Made by a program: the position numbers and the translations under genes. A DNA stretch of 64,000 nucleotides from Blautia sp. An81. GTDB lineage: Bacteria; Bacillota; Clostridia; Lachnospirales; Lachnospiraceae. The notes beneath the pieces are model-generated. The model ran no database searches, was not told the origin of the DNA, and worked only from the letters and a program-made list of their open reading frames with translations. Positions 44,091 through 53,900 of the stretch are shown here, one piece after another (position 1 is the first letter of the stretch; each line of letters starts with the position of its first letter). The stretch is taken from NCBI RefSeq assembly GCF_002161285.1, contig NZ_NFHH01000004.1, forward strand, positions 185,500 through 249,499. The letters are read 5' to 3'.

Positions 44091-45338
44091 ATGGCAAAAA
44101 AGAGAAATATTATCGTAGGACAGTCCGGCGGACCAACCGCCGTAATCAATTCAAGCCTTGCAGGAGTATATAAAAACGCCATAGAGCGTGGATTTGATAA
44201 AGTATACGGTATGCTTCATGGGATCCAGGGGCTTTTAGATGAGCAGTATGTAGACCTTTCCACCCAGATTCATTCAGAATTGGATATCGAGCTTTTGAAA
44301 AGGACTCCCTCTGCATTCCTGGGCTCCTGCCGTTTTAAACTGCCGGAAATCCATGCAGATAAGGATATTTATGAGAAAATCTTTGGAATTTTAAATAAAC
44401 TGGACATTGATACCTTTATTTATATCGGCGGCAATGATTCTATGGATACGATTAAAAAGCTGTCAGATTATGCGATCCTCACCGGACAGCCCCAGAAATT
44501 CCTGGGAGTGCCAAAGACCATAGATAATGACCTGGCTCTTACAGACCATACCCCGGGATTTGGAAGCGCTGCAAAATATATCGGAGCATCTACTAAGGAA
44601 GTTATCCGTGACGCTCAGGGCCTGACCTATAAAAAGAATATGATCACCATTATGGAGGTCATGGGAAGAAATGCAGGATGGCTTACAGGAGCAACAGCTC
44701 TGGCAAAATCAGAGGACTGTGACGGACCGGATCTGATCTACCTGCCGGAAGTTCCTTTTGATATCGATAAATTCCTGAAGAAAGTGAAAGAACTGCTGAA
44801 CAAAAAGTCCTCTATTGTCATCGCAGTTTCCGAAGGAATCAAACTGGCAGACGGAAGATACGTGTGTGAACTGGGCAATGCGGGAGACTATGTAGATGCC
44901 TTTGGCCATAAACAGCTTCAGGGAACTGCCACCTATCTGGCAAATTTCCTGGCAGCAGAGTGCGGCTGCAAAACAAGAGCCGTAGAACTTTCTACTCTTC
45001 AGCGCAGTGCCTCTCATATGGCTTCCAGAGTGGACATTGACGAGGCATTCATGGTAGGAGGGGCAGCGGTAAAGGCTGCTGACGAAGGAGACACAGGAAA
45101 AATGGTGGTTATTGACCGTATTTCTGATGATCCTTATATGAGTGCTACAGGCATCTATGACGTGCACAGAATTGCCAATGAGGAAAAGCTGGTTCCCCGT
45201 TCCTGGATGAACAAAGAAGCTAACAATGTGACAAAAGATTTTGTGGATTATATCAAGCCTCTGATCCAGGGAGATTACCCACCTATCATGGTTAACGGCC
45301 TGCCAAGACATTTGGTGCTGAAAATGAAGAGAAAATAA
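44091..45338 (+). CDS. pfp: PPi-dependent 6-phosphofructokinase
   Basis: It phosphorylates fructose 6-phosphate, probably with pyrophosphate. The 415 residues show GQSGGPTAVINSSLAG, then IGGNDSMDTIKKL, where ATP enzymes have GGDGS, then PKTIDNDLALTDHTPGFGSA, where ATP enzymes have PGTIDND. Asp at the position of E. coli Gly104 and Lys at Gly124 are the residues that mark PPi-type enzymes. MGRNAGWLTG is the substrate loop. It is directly followed, under a separate promoter, by pyruvate phosphate dikinase, which makes PPi use metabolically sensible. AAAGGAGGAGAAGACATC is the ribosome binding site. Confidence 0.88.
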   Translation: MAKKRNIIVGQSGGPTAVINSSLAGVYKNAIERGFDKVYGMLHGIQGLLDEQYVDLSTQIHSELDIELLKRTPSAFLGSCRFKLPEIHADKDIYEKIFGILNKLDIDTFIYIGGNDSMDTIKKLSDYAILTGQPQKFLGVPKTIDNDLALTDHTPGFGSAAKYIGASTKEVIRDAQGLTYKKNMITIMEVMGRNAGWLTGATALAKSEDCDGPDLIYLPEVPFDIDKFLKKVKELLNKKSSIVIAVSEGIKLADGRYVCELGNAGDYVDAFGHKQLQGTATYLANFLAAECGCKTRAVELSTLQRSASHMASRVDIDEAFMVGGAAVKAADEGDTGKMVVIDRISDDPYMSATGIYDVHRIANEEKLVPRSWMNKEANNVTKDFVDYIKPLIQGDYPPIMVNGLPRHLVLKMKRK

Positions 45339-45359
45339 GGAAAACTTCAAAAAACTTGC

Positions 45360-45387
45360 TTGACTATCAGAGGTCTTATGTTAAAAT
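45360..45387 (+). promoter_or_regulatory. Promoter of ppdK
   Basis: TTGACT (45360-45365), 16-bp spacer, TAAAAT (45382-45387). The 5' untranslated region starts just before the first leader hairpin. Confidence 0.65.
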
Positions 45388-45394
45388 AATACTG

Positions 45395-45448
45395 TGCAGG
45401 CAAACTCTGCCTGCACCGGGGAAAATATATTATGAACAGTATATTTTC
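45395..45448 (+). promoter_or_regulatory. Two perfect hairpins in the ppdK leader
   Basis: TGCAGGCA-AACTC-TGCCTGCA (45395-45415), then GAAAATATA (45421-45429) with TATATTTTC (45440-45448). Neither has a T tract, so they are not terminators. The first may protect the 5' end of the message; a regulatory role is possible. Confidence 0.6.
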
Positions 45449-45477
45449 TAGTATCTACTTTTAGGAGGAATGTTCAA

Positions 45478-48108
45478 ATGGCAAAATGGGTTTACTTATT
45501 TAGTGAAGGAAACGCCAACATGAGAGAACTCCTGGGTGGAAAGGGAGCCAACCTGGCAGAAATGACCAACTTAGGCATGCCCATTCCTCAGGGATTCACA
45601 GTAACAACAGAAGCTTGCACAGACTACTACAATAACGGCAAGAAGATTTCTGAAGAGATTCAGGGACAGATTTTCGATGCATTAGCAGAGCTGGAAGAAA
45701 TCCAGGGCAAAAAATTCGGTGACACAGAAGATCCGTTGCTGGTTTCTGTTCGTTCCGGAGCAAGAGCTTCCATGCCTGGTATGATGGATACTATCCTGAA
45801 CCTGGGTCTGAACGATGTGGCAGTTGAAGGCTTTGCTAAAAAGACAGGCAATCCAAGATTCGCATATGATTCTTACAGACGTTTTATCCAGATGTATTCT
45901 GACGTAGTAATGGAAGTTCCTAAATCTTTCTTCGAGAAGATCATCGACGAAGTAAAAGAAGCTAAGGGCGTTCACTACGATACAGAATTAACTGTAGATG
46001 ATTTAAAAGAGTTAGTTAAGAGATTCAAAGCTGTTTACTCTGAAGAGATGAACGGCGAAGAATTCCCACAGGATCCTAAGGAGCAGTTAATGGGAGCAGT
46101 AAAAGCTGTATTCCGTTCCTGGGACAACCCACGTGCTATCGTATACCGTCGTATGAACGATATTCCAGGCGACTGGGGTACTGCTGTAAACGTACAGGCT
46201 ATGGTATTCGGTAACATGGGCGAAACATCAGGTACAGGTGTTGCATTTACACGTAACCCATCTACCGGTGAAAAAGGTATCTACGGTGAATACCTGATCA
46301 ACGCTCAGGGTGAAGACGTAGTTGCCGGTGTTCGTACACCTCAGCCAATCAGCAAATTAGCTGAAGACCTTCCAAAATGCTACAAACAGTTCATGGAACT
46401 GGCTATGAAGCTGGAGAACCACTACCGTGATATGCAGGATATGGAGTTCACCATCCAGGAAGGTAAATTATACTTCTTACAGACACGTAACGGAAAGAGA
46501 ACAGCTCCGGCTGCTATCCAGATCGCCTGCGACCTGGTAGACGAAGGTATGATCACACCGGAAGAAGCTGTTTGCCGTATCGAAGCAAAATCTCTGGATC
46601 AGTTACTGCATCCAACCTTTGACGCTGAGTCTCTGAAAGCAGGAGAAGTGATCGGTTCTGCTCTTCCGGCATCTCCAGGTGCTGCTGCAGGTAAAGTTTA
46701 CTTTACAGCTGAAGAAGCAAAAGCTGCTCACGAAGCAGGAGAAAGAGTTGTTCTGGTTCGTCTTGAGACATCTCCGGAAGATATCGAAGGTATGCATGCT
46801 TCCGAAGGTATCCTGACAGTCCGCGGCGGTATGACATCTCACGCAGCTGTTGTTGCCCGTGGTATGGGAACCTGCTGTGTATCCGGATGCGGCGAGATCA
46901 AGATCAACGAAGAAGAGAAATGGTTTACATTAGGGGGCTATACCTTCCATGAAGGAGATTACATTTCCTTAGATGGTACAACAGGTAAGATCTACAAAGG
47001 CGATATCAAGACTGTAGAAGCTTCTGTAGGCGGAAACTTTGGCCGTATCATGAGATGGGCTGACCAGTTCCGTAAATTACAGGTTCGTACAAATGCCGAT
47101 ACACCTGCTGACACAGAGAACGCTGTTAAATTAGGCGCTGAAGGTATCGGACTTTGCCGTACAGAGCATATGTTCTTCAACGAAGACCGTATTCCGAAGA
47201 TCCGTAAAATGATCCTTTCTGATACAGTAGAGCAGAGAGAAGAAGCTCTTAACGAGCTGATTCCATTCCAGAAAGAAGACTTCAAAGCTATGTACAAAGC
47301 TCTGAAGGGTCGTCCAATGACCGTTCGTTATCTGGATCCGCCTCTGCATGAGTTCGTTCCTACAGATCCTGATGATATTGCAGCTCTGGCAAAAGATATG
47401 GGTCTTACAGCAGAAGAAGTACAGGCTCGCTGCGATGAACTCCATGAGTTCAACCCAATGATGGGACATCGTGGATGCCGTCTGGCTGTAACATATCCGG
47501 AAATCGCTAAGATGCAGACAAGAGCTGTCATCGAAGCTGCTATCGAAGTAAAAGATGAAATGGGCTATGACATCGTTCCTGAGATCATGATCCCATTAGT
47601 AGGCGAGAAGAAAGAGCTGAAATATGTAAAAGATGTTGTAGTTGCTACAGCAGAAGAAGTTATGAAGGAAAAAGGCGAGTACATCAACTATCATGTTGGT
47701 ACTATGATCGAGATTCCTCGTGCAGCTCTGACAGCAGATGAAATTGCTGAAGAAGCAGAATTCTTCTCCTTCGGTACAAACGACTTAACACAGATGACCT
47801 TCGGTTTCTCCCGTGACGACGCTGGTAAATTCTTAGGTTCTTACTATGAGAACAAGATTTACGAGTCTGACCCATTTGCAAAATTGGATCAGAAGGGTGT
47901 TGGCCAGCTGGTTAAGATGGCAGCAGAAAAAGGACGTTCTACAAACCCAACTCTGAAGATGGGTATCTGTGGAGAGCACGGCGGAGATCCTTCTTCCGTA
48001 GAGTTCTGCCACAAAGTAGGTCTGAATTATGTTTCCTGCTCACCATTCCGTGTGCCAATCGCAAGACTGGCAGCCGCACAGGCAGCTATCAAAAGTAGGG
48101 AGGCTTAA
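45478..48108 (+). CDS. ppdK: Pyruvate, phosphate dikinase
   Basis: It interconverts pyruvate + ATP + Pi and phosphoenolpyruvate + AMP + PPi. The 876 residues cover the N-terminal ATP-grasp domain (LLGGKGANLAEMTNLG), the swivelling phosphohistidine domain with GGMTSHAAVVARGMG near residue 450, and the PEP/pyruvate barrel (GLCRTEHMFF; MIEIPRAALTADEIA; SFGTNDLTQMTFGFSRDDAG; GICGEHGGDP). Codon use is highly biased, as in strongly expressed genes. The C-terminus reads AAAQAAIKSREA. The well-known Clostridium symbiosum enzyme ends close to AAAQAA plus three or so residues, so the last few codons here are probably supplied by the inserted mobile element. Confidence 0.96.
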   Translation: MAKWVYLFSEGNANMRELLGGKGANLAEMTNLGMPIPQGFTVTTEACTDYYNNGKKISEEIQGQIFDALAELEEIQGKKFGDTEDPLLVSVRSGARASMPGMMDTILNLGLNDVAVEGFAKKTGNPRFAYDSYRRFIQMYSDVVMEVPKSFFEKIIDEVKEAKGVHYDTELTVDDLKELVKRFKAVYSEEMNGEEFPQDPKEQLMGAVKAVFRSWDNPRAIVYRRMNDIPGDWGTAVNVQAMVFGNMGETSGTGVAFTRNPSTGEKGIYGEYLINAQGEDVVAGVRTPQPISKLAEDLPKCYKQFMELAMKLENHYRDMQDMEFTIQEGKLYFLQTRNGKRTAPAAIQIACDLVDEGMITPEEAVCRIEAKSLDQLLHPTFDAESLKAGEVIGSALPASPGAAAGKVYFTAEEAKAAHEAGERVVLVRLETSPEDIEGMHASEGILTVRGGMTSHAAVVARGMGTCCVSGCGEIKINEEEKWFTLGGYTFHEGDYISLDGTTGKIYKGDIKTVEASVGGNFGRIMRWADQFRKLQVRTNADTPADTENAVKLGAEGIGLCRTEHMFFNEDRIPKIRKMILSDTVEQREEALNELIPFQKEDFKAMYKALKGRPMTVRYLDPPLHEFVPTDPDDIAALAKDMGLTAEEVQARCDELHEFNPMMGHRGCRLAVTYPEIAKMQTRAVIEAAIEVKDEMGYDIVPEIMIPLVGEKKELKYVKDVVVATAEEVMKEKGEYINYHVGTMIEIPRAALTADEIAEEAEFFSFGTNDLTQMTFGFSRDDAGKFLGSYYENKIYESDPFAKLDQKGVGQLVKMAAEKGRSTNPTLKMGICGEHGGDPSSVEFCHKVGLNYVSCSPFRVPIARLAAAQAAIKSREA

Positions 48109-48232
48109 TCTTTCCTTTGATTTACCGCTATCTTTTGAGCAAGCGGCAGCCTATCGAAAGGCTAACGGGCAGTATGTTCGTAAAAATCAATGGAGGGAAA
48201 CAACCATTACTGCGTTGATAGACCTTGAATAG
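48092..48232 (+). pseudogene. Truncated C-terminal ORF fragment at the element boundary
   Basis: In the frame shifted from ppdK, 46 codons read LNLSFDLPLSFEQAAAYRKA and continue to WRETTITALIDLE, then TAG at 48230-48232. It has no start of its own and begins where ppdK stops. I do not recognise the parent. It is most likely the end of a gene cut by integration or by the element boundary. A terminator follows. Confidence 0.4.
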
Positions 48233-48247
48233 AAATTAAATGAAGAT

Positions 48248-48285
48248 AAGCGTATCATTAGAGATAGTGATACGCTTATTTTTTT
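48248..48285 (+). terminator. Intrinsic terminator at the left end of the ICE
   Basis: A perfect 10-bp stem AAGCGTATCA / TGATACGCTT with a 10-base loop, followed by ATTTTTTT. It insulates the element from ppdK transcription. Confidence 0.9.
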
Positions 48286-48300
48286 GCCAAGATTGCACAT

Positions 48301-48329
48301 TTGAGCTGTTCTCCGTTCCTACATATAAT
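48301..48329 (+). promoter_or_regulatory. Promoter of the first ICE operon
   Basis: TTGAGC (48301-48306), 17-bp spacer, TATAAT (48324-48329), 28 bases before the first small ORF. Confidence 0.65.
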
Positions 48330-48356
48330 GAAAGTGAAGAAACGGAGGTGGCTCGT

Positions 48357-48548
48357 ATGAGAGAACAGAAATTCCATATTTATCTGGATAGCCACGAAAG
48401 GACAATCCTGCTACATAGCCTTGTGGAACTGAAAAATCAGCTCCTTGCGCAAGGCAGATATGCGGACTGCGTTGACGAACTGATTTTTAAGGTTACGGGC
48501 GCACCGCTGAAAAAACTCAAAGTACAACACGATTGCGGGAGGGTATGA
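48357..48548 (+). CDS. Small conserved ICE protein, 63 residues
   Basis: A 63-residue basic protein that I recognise as a type seen at this place in Tn1549-like elements; its function is unknown. It is predicted helical: FHIYLDSHERTILLHSLVEL, LLAQGRYADCVDELIFKV, KKLKV. The start ATG 48357 follows CGGAGGTGGCTCGT; an earlier in-frame start at 48240 would cross the terminator. It overlaps the next gene by four bases in ATGA. Confidence 0.72.
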   Translation: MREQKFHIYLDSHERTILLHSLVELKNQLLAQGRYADCVDELIFKVTGAPLKKLKVQHDCGRV

Positions 48549-48886
48549 TGGATGGCATAGAATTTAAAGAACTGTTCAAGGTAGCTGTGGAAACACTGAG
48601 GGAAAAGACAATCACTCCGCTGTTGGAAGCAGATGCAACCTATCAGGAGGACTCTGATAATGAGGGGATTGCGGAAATGCACTATCTCCAGTTGGATTTG
48701 ACGGAGGAACAACGGAGAGTCTGTAACCGCCTGCTTGAGTGCCGGGATAAACAAGATATTGAGTATGCTACCCACGCATATATCGCAGGGCTGTATGACG
48801 CTTTCCGCATAATGGCGGTACTGTTCCCTGATAAGTGGGACACAGACGATATACGGGAGCTGCTTGCAGCAAAGGTCAACAACTGA
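48545..48886 (+). CDS. Small ICE protein, DUF6809-like
   Basis: A 113-residue acidic helical protein. The C-terminal part (LTEEQRRVCNRLLECRDKQ, then HAYIAGLYDAFRIM) resembles the DUF6809 pattern of a Glu-rich helix and a G-R/Y-A-R closing motif; that family name is tentative. The start overlaps the previous stop as ATGA, and GGGAGG is the ribosome binding site. A second ATG at 48548 is possible. A terminator follows, so the two small genes form one short operon. Confidence 0.7.
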   Translation: MMDGIEFKELFKVAVETLREKTITPLLEADATYQEDSDNEGIAEMHYLQLDLTEEQRRVCNRLLECRDKQDIEYATHAYIAGLYDAFRIMAVLFPDKWDTDDIRELLAAKVNN

Positions 48887-48904
48887 ATATTGAAGATTTT
48901 ACAT

Positions 48905-48937
48905 AGCCGATTGGTATCAAAGCCAGTCGGCTTTTTT
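48905..48937 (+). terminator. Intrinsic terminator before parA
   Basis: AGCCGATTGG (48905-48914) pairs with CCAGTCGGCT (48923-48932) and runs into TTTTTT. Confidence 0.88.
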
Positions 48938-48957
48938 GCGTTCTGCGGAACTTTACA

Positions 48958-48980
48958 TAGCCACCCTGACAAAGTGGCTA
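48958..48980. repeat. Inverted repeat before parA, possible operator or centromere-like site
   Basis: TAGCCAC (48958-48964) and GTGGCTA (48974-48980) form a perfect 7-bp inverted repeat with a 9-base gap, 27 bases before parA. TTTACATAGCC also occurs twice, at 48898-48908 and 48952-48962. ParA-type proteins often control their own operon from such sites. Confidence 0.5.
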
Positions 48981-49006
48981 AATTTATGCGAAAGGAGGAC
49001 GCATCT

Positions 49007-49834
49007 ATGTCAAACTGCAAAGTGATTGCTCTGACAAACCAGAAAGGCGGTGTCGGCAAGACCACCACAGCGGTCAATCTGGGCGTGGGACTGGCACAGC
49101 AGGGGAAAAAGGTGCTGCTCATCGACGCCGATGCGCAGGCAAACCTTACAATGGCGTTGGGATATAACCGTCCTGACGACCTGCCCTTTACCCTCTCCAC
49201 CGTGATGCAGGACATCATCGACGATAAAACAGTTGATGTCTCGCAGGGGATTATCCATCACAAGGAAGGCGTTGACCTTATCCCGTCCAACATTGAGCTG
49301 TCTGGTCTGGAGGTAAGGCTGATCAATGCCCTGAGTCGTGAGAGTGTCCTGAAAACCTATGTGAATGAGGTCAAAAGGGATTACGACTTTGTGCTGATCG
49401 ACTGTATGCCGAGTTTGGGAATGATAACCATCAATTCTCTGGCGGCGGCTGACAGCGTGGTTATCCCGACGCAGCCCCACTATCTTTCTGCAAAAGGTCT
49501 GGAGCTGTTGCTTCGCACGGTGTCAAAGGTCAGGCGGCAGATAAACCCCAGAATGCGGATAGACGGTATCCTGATGACGATGGTCATGCCACGGACAAAT
49601 ATCTCCAAAGACATCATCTCATCCGTCAAGAGTGCATACGGACAGAAAATCAGGGTGTTTGATACCCAGATACCCCACTCCGTCCGTGCTGTGGAAGCCA
49701 CCGCAGAAGGCAAGAGTATTTTTGCCTATGACAAAGGCGGCAAGGTTGCCGCTGCCTATGAGCAATTCGCAAAGGAGGTGGTAGAGATTGGCGAGAAGCA
49801 GAGAAAACAAAATCGGGCTGACCGCTTACGATGA
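49007..49834 (+). CDS. parA: ParA family partition ATPase
   Basis: A 275-residue deviant-Walker ATPase that moves or segregates DNA on the nucleoid. The P-loop is NQKGGVGKTTTAVNLG at residues ~9-24 with the deviant Lys; Walker A' is VLLIDADAQANLT and Walker B VLIDCMPSLG. There is no N-terminal HTH, so it is the Soj/short type. On an ICE it probably helps keep the excised circle in the cell. AAAGGAGG is placed for ATG 49007; an upstream ATG in the same frame would add 39 residues running through the terminator. It overlaps parB by 47 bases. Confidence 0.93.
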   Translation: MSNCKVIALTNQKGGVGKTTTAVNLGVGLAQQGKKVLLIDADAQANLTMALGYNRPDDLPFTLSTVMQDIIDDKTVDVSQGIIHHKEGVDLIPSNIELSGLEVRLINALSRESVLKTYVNEVKRDYDFVLIDCMPSLGMITINSLAAADSVVIPTQPHYLSAKGLELLLRTVSKVRRQINPRMRIDGILMTMVMPRTNISKDIISSVKSAYGQKIRVFDTQIPHSVRAVEATAEGKSIFAYDKGGKVAAAYEQFAKEVVEIGEKQRKQNRADRLR

Positions 49835-50723
49835 CCTCTTTGAAACAGACGAAAGCCGTGCGGAGGCTGCCTTAAGCAAGATACGGGAAATCCCCATATC
49901 GGAGATTGACGAGTTCCCAGACCATCCGTTTAAGGTCTTAATGGATGAAGATATGGAGCAGCTTGTTGAGAGTATCAAACGCAATGGCGTGATGACCCCG
50001 GCGACTGTCCGGCTCAAGGAGGACGGACGGTATGAGCTGATCAGCGGACACAGGCGCAAAAAGGCGTGTGAGCTTGCGGGACTGGAAACCTTAAAATGCG
50101 AGGTCAAGGAGCTGACCCGTGATGAAGCAATCATCATTATGGTAGAGAGTAACCTGCAACGCTCCACGATCCTGCCGAGTGAGAAAGCCTTTGCCTACAA
50201 AATGCGGCTTGAAGCGATGAATAGGCAGGGACAGCGCACCGACTTAACTTCCTGCCCAATGGGCAATAAGTTGACAAGTGCTTCTGAGGTTTCAAAAGAA
50301 GTTGGCGACAGTGAACGACAAATTTTTCGCTATATCCGCCTAACTGAGCTTGTTCCTGAAATCCTGCAAATGGTTGATGAAAGGCAGATTGCGTTCCGCC
50401 CTGCGGTGGAAATCTCCTATCTGTCCGAGGAACAGCAGTACACTCTGCTCGAAGCGATGGAATACAACGACGCTACCCCGTCACTGGCGCAGGCTGTCAA
50501 AATGAAGAAATTTATGCAGGACGGAAAGCTCACAGATGAGGTTATCCAGTCCATCATGCAGGAGGAAAAGCCAAACCAGAGGGAAAAGCCCGCTTTCCGT
50601 GATGAACGGATCACCAAGCTTATCCCTAAGACTGTCCCTAAAGGGCAGGAAACCGATTTTGTGGTCAAGGCGTTGGAGTTCTACAACCGCCACTTGCAGC
50701 GGAGCAAAGACCGTGAACGATAG
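49788..50723 (+). CDS. parB: ParB/RepB/Spo0J-type partition protein
   Basis: A 311-residue DNA-binding partner of ParA. The ParB nuclease-like domain begins at IREIPISEIDEFPDHPFKVLMDEDMEQLVESI and contains ISGHRRKKACELAG, the CTP-binding motif region, and ESNLQRSTILPSEKAFAYKM. A helix-turn-helix follows (LTSASEVSKEVGDSERQIFRY). It starts with TTG at 49788 inside the end of parA; AAAGGAGGTGGTAGAGA is a strong ribosome binding site that supports this. The pair resembles the parAB module of Tn1549-like elements. The cognate parS site is not identified. Confidence 0.92.
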   Translation: MARSRENKIGLTAYDDLFETDESRAEAALSKIREIPISEIDEFPDHPFKVLMDEDMEQLVESIKRNGVMTPATVRLKEDGRYELISGHRRKKACELAGLETLKCEVKELTRDEAIIIMVESNLQRSTILPSEKAFAYKMRLEAMNRQGQRTDLTSCPMGNKLTSASEVSKEVGDSERQIFRYIRLTELVPEILQMVDERQIAFRPAVEISYLSEEQQYTLLEAMEYNDATPSLAQAVKMKKFMQDGKLTDEVIQSIMQEEKPNQREKPAFRDERITKLIPKTVPKGQETDFVVKALEFYNRHLQRSKDRER

Positions 50724-50840
50724 CCACACACCGAGGGCGAGGTCTGTCCATTGGAGGATAGCCATTTTTTCCGCTTCCCCCTCTCCACACCTCTCCCCCT
50801 TAACTACTGCCAGTTACTGTCCGAAGAAAGAAAACTATTG

Positions 50841-50862
50841 AGCTGCCATAAGGCGGCTTTTT
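50841..50862 (+). terminator. Intrinsic terminator after parB
   Basis: AGCTGCC-ATAA-GGCGGCT followed by TTTTT, 118 bases past parB. The stretch before it is a pyrimidine-rich spacer with no gene. Confidence 0.8.
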
Positions 50863-50904
50863 CTCGGTCAGTAAGGCATATTCAATCAAAATCAGGAGGT
50901 AACT

Positions 50905-53900
50905 ATGAAATTCCCTAAATTATTCAAAAGGGCTGCGGCTGTTCTGATGGCTGCGGTCACAACGCTGTCCGTACTGCCTGCGACCACGGCGTTTGCTGCA
51001 GGAGATATAGGCACGATTTCCTTTACCCACACTTATGACAGGAACGTAAATGCGATGCGGTACAATTCCAGTGCAGTCTTTGACGGATACACCGCAGGCG
51101 GCACTGGAAATTATAAATACCGTATGTATGTGGATGGCGATGATGCGTTCTGTATTCAGCCGGGTGTCCCGTTAAGAACGGGAAATACCTTAAAGAAAAA
51201 TTCATCCGAGACTTGGAACGCCCTCTCCGCCAACCAGAAAAAAGCGGTAGGGCTTGCCCTTCTCTATGGGTATCAGGGCAACCGTAACAACCTTTCCGGC
51301 AGCGATGATGAAAAGTGGCTTGCCACCCAGACCCTCATCTGGGAGTTTGTGACGGGATGCAGGGAGTCTACCGGCTCTTATCAGCAGACGAGCCAGAAAG
51401 CATACAGCCTGCACTTTGGCTCGAACTACCCTAACAGCGGTGCTGTGGAGGTCTACAACCAGATCGTGTCCCTGATGAGCAGGCACAACACCATACCGAG
51501 CTTTATGTCGGGCGGTGCAAATGACATCACAAAAGAGCTTTCCTATCAGGATGGGAAATACACGCTGACCCTGACCGACAATAACGGTGTACTGTCCGAG
51601 TATTCCTTTGCTTCGTCCGACAGCAAGGTAAGCGTGGCGAAGTCCGGCAATCAGCTCATTATCACATCGGAAACCGCCTTTGACGGGACGGTACGCATTA
51701 CTGCCACAAGGAGCAATGTGCCGACCGTCAGCAGCAGCGCAAAGATGATCGCCTATGGCGACCCCAGCCTGCAGGATGTAGTCACGGGCGTGGAAAATGC
51801 CGACGCTGTGCGGGCATATTTGAATGTGGAGACGCCCACTGGCACGATTGCCCTGAAAAAGACTTCCGAGGATGGCGTGGTTGCGGGCATTTCCTTTGTC
51901 ATCAAGGGCGAAAAGAACTTTAACAAGACTGTTACCACGGACGAGAATGGCAACATTACTGTGGAGGGCTTATTCCCCGGCACTTACACCGTGACGGAGC
52001 AGTCCATTGACAAATATGAGCCGCAGGAAACCCAGACCATCACGCTCATCGGCGGCAAGACCACCACGGTCAACTTCAATAACACCTTGAAGCGTGGCAG
52101 CCTTGAGGTGGTAAAGACTTCCGAGGACAGCCTTGTGGAAGGCGTGACCTTCCATCTGTACGGAACTTCCTTAAGCGGACTTGCGGTGGATGAGTACGCT
52201 GTGACCGATGCGGATGGAGTGGCAAGGTTTGAGAATGTCCTCATCAGCGGCAACACCCCGTATGTCCTTGAGGAAGTGGATACCGCTGTCCGCTATGTCG
52301 TTCCCGCATCCCAGACCGCACCCATTGAGTGGAACAAGGTCACGGAGCGCAGCTTTACTAACATCCTCAAGAAATTCAATGTGACCGTGACAAAGACCGA
52401 TGCGGAAACGGGAACGCCGCAGGGCGACGCTTCCCTTGCGGGCGCAGTTTACGGTATCTATAAAGGCGAGGAACTGATTGACACTTATACCACGGACGAA
52501 AACGGGCAGTTTACCACCGACTATTATGTGTGCGGCGATGACTGGAGCATCCGTGAAATCAGCCCGTCCGAGGGATATTTGCTCGATGAGACGATCCACC
52601 ATGTGGGCGCTGAGCCAGAGCTTTACACGGTGGAACGGAACACCACGAAAAACGATGTGAATGAGCAGGTCATCAAGGGAAATATTGCTATCATCAAGCA
52701 CACGGATGACGGGGAAACCCAGATTGAGACACCCGAAGAAGGCGCAGTTTTTGAAGTCTTTTTGAAATCCGCAGGCAGCTATGGGGACGCAAAGGAAAGC
52801 GAGCGTGACATCCTGACCTGCGACGAGAACGGTTTTGCCCAGACAAAAGACCTGCCTTACGGTATCTATACCGTGAAGCAGACTTCTGGATGGGAAGGTC
52901 GTGAGCTGATGAAGCCATTTGATGTGTTTATCAATTCTGACGGTCAGACCTACCGCTACCTGATCAACAACGCCAACTTTGAGAGTTATATCAAGATCGT
53001 GAAAAAGGACGCCGAAACGGGCAACACCATCCCCTATGCCGGGGCAGGCTTCCAGATATACGACCCCAATGGCGAGCTTGTAACGATGACCTACACCTAC
53101 CCCGAAGTGACGACCATTGACACTTTCTATACCACAGCGGACGGCGACCTTATCACGCCCCAGACTCTGGAATACGGAAAGGGATATTCTCTTGTGGAGG
53201 TGCAGGCTCCGTATGGATATGTGCTGAACTCCGATCCAGTCTATTTTGATGTGGTGCAGGAGGACTCCGCTGAGGAAAGCGGCATCACAGTTATTGAAGT
53301 GGTACGGGAAAATGTAGCGCAGAAAGGCACGATTACCGTGGAAAAGACGGGCGAGATATTCTCAACCGTAGCAGGCGACAAAGGGCTGTATCAGCCAATC
53401 TTTTCCGCCAGTGGGCTTGAGGGAGCTGTCTATGAGATTACCGCAGCCGAGGACATCTATACTCTGGACGGGACACTCAGGGCTTCTAAAGGTGAAGTCG
53501 TAGACACGATTACCACAGGTGCGGACGGTACAGCAAAGAGCAAGGAGCTGTATCTTGGCAGATATGAAGTCAGGGAAACCAAAGCCCCGTATGGCATGGT
53601 GCTGAACGGGGAAACGCATACCGTGGAGCTTGTGTACGCAGGTCAGGAGGTTGCGGTCACAGAAACTTCCACGAGCTTTTACAATGAGAGACAGAAGGTG
53701 GAAATCGACCTCATAAAGAGCCTTGAGGTAGACGAAGCCTATGGCGTAGGCAATAACGGGGAAATCTTTGATGTTTCCTTTGGACTGTACGCTGCGGAGG
53801 AACTGACAGCCGCCGACGGTACTACAATTCCCGCTGACGGTCTGATTGAGGTCATTACCCTCGACGAGAACGGTCACGGGAAAGCTATCAGCGACCTGCC

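Noticed and set aside
48890..49006. N-terminal extension of parA to 48890
   Set aside because: It would run through an intrinsic terminator and lacks family similarity; AAAGGAGG marks ATG 49007.
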